The translations under genes and the position numbers were made by a program. Below the pieces are notes generated by a model. The model searched no databases and had not been told where the DNA came from. It was given only the letters and a program-made list of their open reading frames with translations. From positions 1-39,399 of the forward strand of contig DETL01000017.1 in assembly GCA_002361625.1 (NCBI GenBank): a DNA stretch of 39,399 nt, read 5' to 3'. Origin of the DNA: Bacteroidales bacterium UBA3289 (GTDB lineage Bacteria > Bacteroidota > Bacteroidia > Bacteroidales > UBA932). Each line of letters starts with the position of its first letter. Within the stretch, counting starts at the first letter, position 1. Positions 15,433 through 23,400 of the stretch are shown here, one piece after another.

Positions 15433-16503
15433 CTAAAAGCATTTGAGGTTCGTGGGAAGTTCGGGGCGCAGGATGTCTTCCCGGTTGAGGCCCAGGTACT
15501 TCGCCTTGGGATCGTACTGGACGCCGATCCGGTCCAGGAAGGGTTCCACCGCCACCTGGTGCAACTGGAGGCCCAGGTCCCAGGGATCGTAGCCCAGCAC
15601 CAGGCCGGCGAGCTCCTCGTAGGTGAACACGGGGATGCCGAAACCGTCCTTCCCGTAGGTCTTGCCGGTCTGCTCGGCGATGACATACTGCCAGCGGTCC
15701 ATGAAATAGCAGCAACCCGGACAGTTGGTCAGGATGGCCTGGATGCCGTACGGCTCCATGGACTCGAATTTCTTATGGGTATTGGAGACGCAGTAACCGC
15801 GGTTCGCCTTCATGTGGTACTGGCGGAAGCCGTACCCGCAGCAGTGGCGCCGCTCCGGATAATCGACGACCTGTCCGCCCCAGCTCTCGATCATGCCCGC
15901 GAGGACATAGGGGTATTCCGCCCCGCCGATTCCCTTGGAAGGGAACATCTTCGCATAGTGGCAGCCGATGTGCTCGGCCATCCGCATGGGCTCGCCCGTC
16001 TCATGGTCGATGAGCCGGACGCTGGCCTTTTCCGCGATCTCGTTCCGCCAATGGTAGATCAGATCGCTCGTATGGGCCAGGTACTTGGGCTTCTTGAACT
16101 CGCGCCGCGTCGCCTTCCAGAGCTGCTCCCGGATCCGGGCTTCCTGTTCCGGGAACTCATGCCAGGTTTCCAGGATCTCGATGTAGTTGCCGAACGAGGT
16201 GACGCAGCTGGGGACATAATTCTCGTATCCGGCTTCCGTCATCAGGGCGAACTGGCGGGCGACGATGGTCATCGCCGTCTCCTGCGGGATGGCGTCGCAG
16301 TGGTAGGCGATGCCTCCGCAGGTGGTATGGTACGGTGTCTCATAGACATCCTTCCCCAACACCTGCTGCGTGATGTCGGTGAACTTCCGCTCGCTGGCGG
16401 GGAAGAAATTCTGCCGGATACAGCTCCGGACATAGTACCAATGGTCATCCGGGATCTCCTTCTGGTAATCCTTCCAGATCTTCTGCTTGCCCTCGTAGAT
16501 CAT
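15433..16503 (-). CDS. HdrB-like CCG-domain protein (HdrB1)
   Basis: 356-residue protein related to the catalytic HdrB subunit. The second CCG domain is intact: Cys181, Cys221-222 and Cys261/264 (C-X39-CCG-X36/37-CPGC). The first is degraded: Cys28 is followed by Thr61-Cys62-Gly-Gly instead of CCG, and Cys100 by VTS instead of a second Cys. Only one noncubane cluster is therefore likely. This partial loss argues against a genuine CoM-CoB heterodisulfide reductase and for an electron-relay or altered sulfur-handling role. The ATG overlaps the HdrC1 stop by 4 bases. Confidence 0.85.
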   Translation of the reverse strand: MIYEGKQKIWKDYQKEIPDDHWYYVRSCIRQNFFPASERKFTDITQQVLGKDVYETPYHTTCGGIAYHCDAIPQETAMTIVARQFALMTEAGYENYVPSCVTSFGNYIEILETWHEFPEQEARIREQLWKATRREFKKPKYLAHTSDLIYHWRNEIAEKASVRLIDHETGEPMRMAEHIGCHYAKMFPSKGIGGAEYPYVLAGMIESWGGQVVDYPERRHCCGYGFRQYHMKANRGYCVSNTHKKFESMEPYGIQAILTNCPGCCYFMDRWQYVIAEQTGKTYGKDGFGIPVFTYEELAGLVLGYDPWDLGLQLHQVAVEPFLDRIGVQYDPKAKYLGLNREDILRPELPTNLKCF

Positions 16504-17195
16504 TCGTTGAAATGTTTGTCCGAGCTGTACTCGAATGCAGTCCTCTCATATTCTTCCAGGGACAAGCCCATCTCCTCCGCCTTCCGGCGGGAATAGTCCT
16601 CCACGAGACGGATGCGTTCGGTAGCGCCCGTCACGTCGAAGATGGCCTTCAGTTCATCCAGGGACTCCTGCGGGATTTTCCGCAGGACGCCGGGACCTTC
16701 GCCCTGATAGTTCGCTCCCTGCCGGGCCAGGCTCTTCTCCAGATGGTCCATGTGCCATTTCCAGACGGGGCCGGACTCCTTGTGGTCGTTCCAGTCGAAG
16801 GTAGCCGGATACACGCAGTAACCGTATTCCAGGATATTGCGGGTGAAGGTATGGGTCAGCGGGAGCATCTGGCGGCCCTTTTCCGACTCGGTGAAATACC
16901 CCAGCCGGATGCTCAGGTCGCGGAGGGCCATGATCACCATGCCGGGTCCGTTCTTGCGCGGGCACCGCGTCACGCAGCTCATGCACTCCCCGCAGTACCA
17001 GATGGTATCGGAGCAGAGGAGTTCCTCGATCTGCGCATCGTCACGGGTCTGGACGATGGAGACGATCTTCCGCGGATCATAGCGATAGAACTCCGCGGCG
17101 GGACAGATGGCCGTGCACGTGCCGCAGTTGATGCACGTGTGATACCCTTCCTTGAAGCGGTAGTCCTTCTCCAGTTCCTCGAAAAGATGGTCCAT
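16500..17195 (-). CDS. HdrC-like iron-sulfur protein (HdrC1)
   Basis: 231-residue protein with two [4Fe-4S] motifs, Cys21-24-27-31 and Cys68-71-74-78, both ending in Cys-Pro. It then has about 150 residues rich in aromatic and charged residues and a helical C-terminus containing REKAEEMGLSLEEYERT-like sequence. HdrC subunits connect HdrA with the HdrB active site. It starts 2 bases after the reductase stop and overlaps HdrB1, so the lipid and Hdr parts are transcriptionally joined. The long C-terminal part sets it apart from HdrC2. Confidence 0.85.
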   Translation of the reverse strand: MDHLFEELEKDYRFKEGYHTCINCGTCTAICPAAEFYRYDPRKIVSIVQTRDDAQIEELLCSDTIWYCGECMSCVTRCPRKNGPGMVIMALRDLSIRLGYFTESEKGRQMLPLTHTFTRNILEYGYCVYPATFDWNDHKESGPVWKWHMDHLEKSLARQGANYQGEGPGVLRKIPQESLDELKAIFDVTGATERIRLVEDYSRRKAEEMGLSLEEYERTAFEYSSDKHFNE

Positions 17196-17197
17196 GG

Positions 17198-17983
17198 CTA
17201 CATGGGCTTGATGACTCTCGCCAGGCGGGCACAGAGGCCCGGGAAGAAGCGCTTGATATACACCATGATCAGCTCCTTGCTGCCCACGAGCACTTCGCGA
17301 CGGCCCTTGGTGATGGCGTTCACGATGATCCGCGCGGCCTTCTCAACGGTAATGCCGCCGGCCTGGCCCGGGTCCATCTTCCCGTGGGGCTTCCCGCCCT
17401 TGTCCAGGGCGCGGAGCGAGATGTTCGTCCGGACACGGCCCGGGCATACGAGCGTCACCCGGATGCCTTTGTCATAATATTCCGCCTGCAGCGACTCGAA
17501 GAAGCCGTACAGGGCGGACTTGGCGGAGCAGTACCCGCAGCGGAGCGGGAAACCGAACTTGCCGGCGATGGAGGTCGTCACGCCGATATGGCCGCCGCCG
17601 CGGGCCACCATCCGGGGAAGGAGTCCCTTCGCGATGGCGGCCGGGGCGAAATAGTCGATCTCCATGATCGTCCGGACCATGTCCATCGTCGTATCCTCCA
17701 CGGACGTACGCTGGCTGATACCGGCGTTCAGATAGGTGATGTCGATGCCGTCGAAAGCCTCCCAGGCCGCTTGGACAAGGGCCGGGACGCCTTCAGGCTT
17801 GCTGAGGTCATACGGAAGGGCGACCACGTCCGGAGCGCCTTTCTCCCGGCAGCGGGCTGCGACCGGTTCCAGTTCTTCGGCGGTGGGAGCCGTCAGGATC
17901 AGACGGACTCCCTGCGCAGCCCAGCGGTAGGCGCAGGCTTCCCCGATGCCCGAGGAACCTCCTGTGATCCAAACCGTTTCCAT
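17198..17983 (-). CDS. Short-chain reductase, putative 3-ketocapnine reductase
   Basis: 261-residue classical SDR. The NAD(P) motif TGGSSGIG (7-14), the NAG motif (LNAGIS) and the catalytic YCSAK with an upstream serine (VTTSIAG) are present. A hydrophobic C-terminus (VYIKRFFPGLCARLARVI) suggests membrane association, as in 3-ketosphinganine reductases. Its ATG shares one base with the stop of the acyltransferase gene. The inferred reaction is reduction of 3-ketocapnine to capnine. SDR sequence alone cannot fix the substrate; the call rests on the neighbouring acyltransferase and cysteate synthase. Confidence 0.75.
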   Translation of the reverse strand: METVWITGGSSGIGEACAYRWAAQGVRLILTAPTAEELEPVAARCREKGAPDVVALPYDLSKPEGVPALVQAAWEAFDGIDITYLNAGISQRTSVEDTTMDMVRTIMEIDYFAPAAIAKGLLPRMVARGGGHIGVTTSIAGKFGFPLRCGYCSAKSALYGFFESLQAEYYDKGIRVTLVCPGRVRTNISLRALDKGGKPHGKMDPGQAGGITVEKAARIIVNAITKGRREVLVGSKELIMVYIKRFFPGLCARLARVIKPM

Positions 17984-19248
17984 TACTTATACAGGGAAAC
18001 GTCCGGAATGGGCTTGTCGTATTCGCCGCGGTCCAGCCGTTCCTTGATTTCCTTGAAGGCGGCGAGGGTGCGCTCGACGTCCTCCATCGAGTGGGCCGCC
18101 GTCGGGATGATGCGGAAGATGACCATGCCCAGCGGGATGACCGGATAGATGACCACGGAGCAGAAGATGCGGTAGTTCTGCCTGAGGTCCACGACGATGT
18201 TCGTCGCCTGCTCCAGGCCGGCCTTCATGTGGACCGGGGTCACGCAGGCTTCGGCCGGGCCGATGTCGTAGCCCAGCTCGCGGAAACCTTCCTGCAGGCG
18301 GCGGGTCACCTTCCACAGATGGGCGCGGCGCTCGTCCCCTTCGGGGCTGTCGATGATCTCCAGGCGCTTGATGCAGCCTTCCACGATGGGCATCGGGAGG
18401 GACTTCGCATAGATCTGGGAGCGCATGTTGTAGCGCAGGTAGTCGATGATGTCCTTGTCGGAAGCGACGAAACCGCCGATGGTGGCCATCGCCTTCGCAT
18501 AGGCACCGATGTACAGGTCCACGCCGTCCATCACGCCGAAGTGCTCGGAGGTGCCGCGGCCGTGGGGGCCCATCACGCCGAAGCCGTGGGCGTCGTCGAT
18601 CATGAAGCGGAAATTGTACTTCTTCTTCAGGGCCACGATCTGGTCCAGGATGCCCAGGGCGCCGGTCATGCCGAATACGCCCTCGGTGATCACCAGGATG
18701 CCGCCGCCCCCCTCTTCGGCCACCTTGGTGGCGCGGGCGAGGACGCGGTCGCAGTCCTCGGCGTCGTTGTGGCGGAATTTGAACTTCGCGCCGATATGGA
18801 GGCGGATGCCGTCCAGCAGGCAAGCGTGGCACTCGGCGTCATACACGATGACATCGTGCCGGCCCACGAGGGAATCGATCGTGGACAGGATGCCCTGGTA
18901 GCCGAAGTTGAACAGAAAGGCGGCCTCCTTCTTCTCGAAGTCGGCGAGCATGCGCTCGAACTTCTCGTGGAGGGCCGTCTGGCCGGTCATCATGCGGCTG
19001 CCCATCGGGTAGGCCATGCCCCAGCGGGCGGCGGCCTCCGCATCGACCTTGCGGATCTCGGGATGGTTCGCGAGGCCCAGGTAGTTGTTCAGGCTCCAGC
19101 ACAGGACTTCCTTCCCGGCGAAGCGCATATGGGGACCGAGCTCGCCCTCGAGCTTAGGGAATGCAAAATAACCGTCGGCCTTTTCGCGATACTGGCCGAT
19201 AGGACCACCGGTGGAACGGCGAATCTTTTCGAAAATGTCTGTCTGCAT
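17983..19248 (-). CDS. AOS-family acyltransferase, putative cysteate fatty-acyltransferase
   Basis: 421-residue PLP enzyme of the alpha-oxoamine synthase family (relatives: serine palmitoyltransferase, KBL, BioF). Visible landmarks are SLNNYLGLANHP, DAECHACLLDG with stacking His141, IDDAHGFG with Asp218/219, and Schiff-base Lys252 in GAYAKAMATIGGF. Bacteroidota homologues that condense L-cysteate with an acyl thioester to 3-ketocapnine start sulfonolipid synthesis. In this operon, cysteate is the most likely amino substrate rather than serine, glycine or alanine. The start lies 11 bases after the VOC stop. A serine palmitoyltransferase for sphingolipids remains the main alternative. Confidence 0.8.
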   Translation of the reverse strand: MQTDIFEKIRRSTGGPIGQYREKADGYFAFPKLEGELGPHMRFAGKEVLCWSLNNYLGLANHPEIRKVDAEAAARWGMAYPMGSRMMTGQTALHEKFERMLADFEKKEAAFLFNFGYQGILSTIDSLVGRHDVIVYDAECHACLLDGIRLHIGAKFKFRHNDAEDCDRVLARATKVAEEGGGGILVITEGVFGMTGALGILDQIVALKKKYNFRFMIDDAHGFGVMGPHGRGTSEHFGVMDGVDLYIGAYAKAMATIGGFVASDKDIIDYLRYNMRSQIYAKSLPMPIVEGCIKRLEIIDSPEGDERRAHLWKVTRRLQEGFRELGYDIGPAEACVTPVHMKAGLEQATNIVVDLRQNYRIFCSVVIYPVIPLGMVIFRIIPTAAHSMEDVERTLAAFKEIKERLDRGEYDKPIPDVSLYK

Positions 19249-19259
19249 GGAAGTGATGG

Positions 19260-20345
19260 TTAAGGTTTTACTTTTTCACGGGATACGAGCCCCATCGCCC
19301 GGAACAGGAATTTCGGGAGGGGCTTCAGCGGGTCGCGCTTTTTCATGTCGATATACCAGCCCAGCTTCTTGACGACCGGGACGCGGTGGGTCTCCACGAA
19401 CTCGATGAGGGTGCCGTCGGGATCCTCGATGTAGGTGAAGTGGCCGGAGGCGTCGCCCATATCGAAGGTGATGCCGCCCGGGCAGCTGTCCACGGTGAAG
19501 GGATGCCCCTTGGACGCGCAGAAGTCCCCGAGGGCCTGCATGCCGGTCACGTCATAGCAGATCTGGATGAAGCCGGGGTCGCCCCAGTAACGTCCTTCGA
19601 AGATCTTCCGGGGCGTGCGGTCCAGCGCCTGGACGAGTTCGATGCAGTCCGGGCCCATCAGGCCGGAGAAAGCGCCCTGACGCGGCTTGGAAAGGGTCAG
19701 GAGCACCCGGCGGTATCTTTCGTCCGCCCCCGGGAGGAGGGTCCAGTCGGGAAAGACGCCGGTCTTGTCATACACCACGGTATCGTAGCCCAGGATTTCC
19801 TGGTAGAAGGCCACGGAACGGTCCATGTCGGTCACGCCGACCACGGCGCCGGCCATACCGCCGGTCAGTTTACCTTCGTCGATGTACAGATAATCCGTCT
19901 GTACGAGCTGGAAGCAGTTGCCGTAGAGGTCCTTGACATAGAAGCAGGGGGTTCCGTCCGGAAGGGTGGAAGGTTCGCTGACCTCTTTCCACTTGGCCGA
20001 TAACATCTTGTGGCAGGCCGCGACGTCCCGGCAGTTGAGCTTGGCGGCGAAAACGCCGAGGTCGCCCGTGGCGACGGTGAAGCCCACCGGCTGCGGCTTC
20101 CTTTCGGAATATTGCCAGATCTCGAATCCGCCGCCGCCCTGCAGGTTCACGGCGATGGCGGCATGGCGCTTCTGCGCCTTTCCGCCCGTATAGGGAAGCA
20201 TCCGCTCCGCCACCGTATCGTCCTCCAGGATCCGGACATCCGTCCCGAAATGCTCGATAAACCAGTTCCAGGATTTCCTGAAATCGGCCGTTCCGACACC
20301 CACCTGCTGGATGCCTGAGATATTGAATCCGCGCTTTTCGTTCAT
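19260..20345 (-). CDS. Two-domain VOC superfamily protein
   Basis: 361-residue protein with two vicinal-oxygen-chelate modules. The first covers about 5-130 (GIQQVGVGTADFRKSWNWFIEHFG...) and the second about 140-315 (VVGVTDMDRSVAFYQEILGYDTVVYD ... FTYIEDPDGTLIEFVETH). A basic, proline-rich tail follows. The fold is shared by glyoxalases, dioxygenases and epimerases, so the reaction is open. The second module's GHF and LIEFVET segments are in the usual metal-ligand positions. The ATG at 20345 is preferred; an earlier ATG at 20381 would lie upstream of the promoter box. It is the first gene of the operon, so a role in sulfonolipid or sulfite metabolism is plausible but unproven. Confidence 0.8.
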   Translation of the reverse strand: MNEKRGFNISGIQQVGVGTADFRKSWNWFIEHFGTDVRILEDDTVAERMLPYTGGKAQKRHAAIAVNLQGGGGFEIWQYSERKPQPVGFTVATGDLGVFAAKLNCRDVAACHKMLSAKWKEVSEPSTLPDGTPCFYVKDLYGNCFQLVQTDYLYIDEGKLTGGMAGAVVGVTDMDRSVAFYQEILGYDTVVYDKTGVFPDWTLLPGADERYRRVLLTLSKPRQGAFSGLMGPDCIELVQALDRTPRKIFEGRYWGDPGFIQICYDVTGMQALGDFCASKGHPFTVDSCPGGITFDMGDASGHFTYIEDPDGTLIEFVETHRVPVVKKLGWYIDMKKRDPLKPLPKFLFRAMGLVSREKVKP

Positions 20346-20366
20346 CTTATGGTATAAATTACAATC

Positions 20367-20399
20367 TTGCAAATTTAACATTTTATTTTAATAACTTTG
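20367..20399 (+). promoter_or_regulatory. Promoter of the A2M-pbpC pair
   Basis: TTG (20367-20369) is followed after 22 bases by TAACTTTG (20392-20399), close to the Bacteroidota consensus with a slightly long spacer. The ATG of the lipoprotein gene follows at 20423. Confidence 0.6.
20370..20377 (-). promoter_or_regulatory. -7 box of the 12-gene operon
   Basis: On the minus strand TAAATTTG matches TAnnTTTG and lies 24 bases upstream of the VOC start codon, giving a leader of under 20 bases. No TTTG box lies at the usual distance. It is directly adjacent to the -33 box proposed for the divergent macroglobulin gene, so the two promoters may interfere. Confidence 0.6.
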
Positions 20400-20422
20400 T
20401 ACATTCGAAAAAGCAGATTGCC

Positions 20423-23400
20423 ATGCACAGAATCCAAGTTTTCACCTTCACGATCCTTTTCGCCCTCCTGGCAGCCTGTACGCCCAGGAATACGGAAGCC
20501 CCTGACCCTGATTTCGCTGCCTATGTTTCCGCCTACACGGGCGGCATCGTTCCGGAAGGAACGCCCATCCGCATCGAACTGGCCGCTCCCGTGTCCATGG
20601 AGCGCCAGGTCACCGGCCTGTTCTCCTTCAAGCCCGCCCTCAAGGGGTCGGAACGCTGGTTGAGTCCGACCGTCGTGGAATTCGTTCCCGAAACCCTCCG
20701 GGAAGGGACCGTCTATGAAGGATCGTTCCAGGTGGGGAAAGTGACCGACGTCCGGGAAGCGGACTGCCAGGTCTTCCCCTTCCGGATCCAGGCAGCCCCG
20801 AAGAGCGCCACCCTCACCCTGGACGGCGTGAACATCCGGGAGGATGTCAGCCTGGAAGGCACGGTCCGCCTCAGCGTTCCGGTCCCGCAGGAAGACCTTT
20901 CCATCACGGTGGATCCGGCCGTTCCGGTCACCCTCTCCGGAGAAGGGGGGCTCTACCGGTTCGCAACGGACGGGATGGCGCGCCCGGGCACCGACAAAAC
21001 GGTCCAGATAAAATTGAAAGTCAAAGGGTTCCCCGAAGTGGAACCGCTCCAGGTGGTGATTCCGGCCGCCGGTGTCTTCAAGGTGATTGACGCCCGTCTT
21101 TTCCGGGAAGGGAATCCGTGCGTGGAAGTGCGGTTCAGTGAACCGCTCGCCGCATCGGCCGCCCAGGAAGGCCTCCTGGAACTCTCCGGCGCCCTCCGGC
21201 AGACGGTGGACATCCGCGACAACTGCGCCCGGATCTTCTTCGAGGCCGATGCCGCGAAGGACCTTTCCCTCCTCGTCCACCGGGGTGTCAAAAGCGCCGG
21301 CGGGCTGGCCCTGGGTGAGGATTTCCGGACGGATTTCCCCGCTGCCGACCCGCTGCCGGCCGTCGAGATTCCCCTGGAAGGGAACATCCTTCCGGACGAA
21401 ACCCGGCTCGTCCTCCCGTTCCGGGCCGTCAACCTTTCGGCGGTGGACCTGAGGATCATCCGGATCTACGAGAACAACGTCCTCCTGTTCCTGCAGGAGA
21501 ACGACCTGGGCGGATCGACCGAACTCCGCCGCGCCGGCCGCCTCGTCTATAGCCGCCAGATCCCCCTGACGGGAGATGCCACGCGCGACCTGCACCAGTG
21601 GAACGACTACAGCATCGACCTGTCCGGCCTCTTCCGGCAGGAACCGGGCGCCATCTACCGGATCCGGCTGTCCTTCCGGCAGGAGTATTCCTTGTACGGC
21701 GGAAAGAACGCTCCGCACATGCTTCCGGTCCGCGCCGACGGCAAGCCTTCCGCGGAGGAGGAAGCCGTCTGGGATGTCCAGAACAGCTACTGGTGGGAGA
21801 ATTTCCAGGACTGGAATACCTATCGGTGGGAAGACCGGAACGATCCCGGCAAGCCCTCCTACTACATGGATGCCGACCGGTTCCCGGTCGTGAACCTCCT
21901 GTCCTCCAACATCGGCCTGCTCGCCCAATACGCCGACGGGGACGCCCTCTGGGTAGCTTCGACCGACCTGCGGGATGCGGGGCAACTGTCGGACGTAGAG
22001 CTGGAGGCCTATGATTTCCAGCTGCAGCGCATCAGCACCGGCAAGACCGACGGTCAGGGCCTGGCCCGGCTGCAAGTGGGCCGGAAGCCCTTCGTCCTCC
22101 TCGCCCGGAAAGGCCGGACCACGGGCTACCTCCGGCTCCCCGACGGCTACGAGAAATCCATGAGCCGCTTCGACGTGGGCGGACAGCAGGTCCAGAAAGG
22201 CCTCAAGGGCTTCGTCTATGGAGAACGCGGCGTCTGGCGGCCGGGAGACACCCTGCACGTGACGATGATCCTGAGCGATAAGATGCAGCGGATTCCGGAA
22301 GGCCATCCCGCCACGCTGGAGCTTTATACGCCTGAAGGGCAATTCTATACCCGGATGACGGCCAAGGGACAGGACGGATTCTACACGTTCCCCGTCGCCA
22401 CCGCCCCCGAGGATCCCACCGGCTGGTGGAATGCCTATATCAAGGTGGGCGGCTCCGCCTTCCACAAGAGTCTCCATGTGGAGACCATCAAGCCCAACCG
22501 CCTGAAGGTGAACCTGGAACTGCCCGGTGAGATCTTGCAGGCCGGCACCCATGCGAAGGCCCGGATCTCTTCCGCCTGGCTTACGGGCATCCCGGCTTCC
22601 GGCCTCAAGGCCAGCGCCAAGATGACGCTGTCCAAGGGTCCCGCCTCCTTCCCCGGTTTCGACGGATTCGTCTTCCGCAACCCCGCATCGACCTTCGAGG
22701 CCAGCGAACACGACCTGTTCCAGACGACCCTGTCGGCCCAGGGAACGGCCGATGCCGCCTTTGACCTGCCGGCCGCCCAGGATGCGCCCGGACTGCTGCA
22801 GGCCTTCGTCGTCTCGTCCGTCCTGGAAAGCGGCGGTGACGAGAGCTTCACCACCCAGACGCTCCCCTATTCCCCGTTCCCGGCCTATGTAGGCCTGAAA
22901 CTTCCTTCCGACGGCGAACTGGAAACGGGCAAGGACCATACGGTCCGCGTCGCCGCCGTGGACGCGTCCGGCAAACGGCTCTCCGGCCGTGAGTTGGAAT
23001 ACCGCGTGTATAAACTCAATTGGAGCTGGTGGTGGGACCACGAGCCCGGCAGCCTGCAAAGCTATGTCAGCGGGCAGGGCGTCACCCCCGTCACCTCCGG
23101 CAAACTCACATCCGGCAGCAGCGACGCCACCTTCACCGTCCATGCCGACGATGCCGACTGGGGCCGCTACCTCATCATCGTCCGGGACGTCGCCGGCGGA
23201 CATGTCACCGGGCAGGACGTCGTCATCGACTGGCCTTCCTACCGCGGCCGTTCCGGACGGAAAGACCCCGACGCCGTCACCATGCTCACCTTCTCCACCG
23301 ACAAGGACAGCTACCGCGCCGGCGAGAAGGCTACGGTGTATATCCCCGCCGCCCAGGGTGGGCAGGCCCTCGTTTCCCTGGAGAACGGGACCGGTGTGAT

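Larger units (their letters stand above)
8147..20345 (-). other. Putative sulfonolipid operon with Hdr-like electron-transfer module
   Basis: Twelve same-strand genes from the VOC protein (start 20345) to the DUF2264 protein (stop 8147). Several junctions overlap: AOS-SDR, HdrC1-HdrB1, HdrA-HdrC2, HdrC2-HdrE/D, HdrE/D-cysteate synthase and YeiH-94-residue protein. The largest gap is 26 bases. I see no internal terminator, and one promoter box lies upstream at 20370. Cysteate synthase, acyltransferase and reductase define a capnine-type pathway; the Hdr-like genes sit between reductase and cysteate synthase. Treating all twelve as one transcript is inference from spacing. Confidence 0.75.

Noticed and set aside
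17983..19248. Serine palmitoyltransferase or glycine C-acetyltransferase as the identity of the AOS enzyme
   Set aside because: Possible by fold, but the same operon encodes cysteate synthase and a 3-ketoreductase-like SDR, which makes cysteate the likelier substrate. Kept as an alternative in the annotation.
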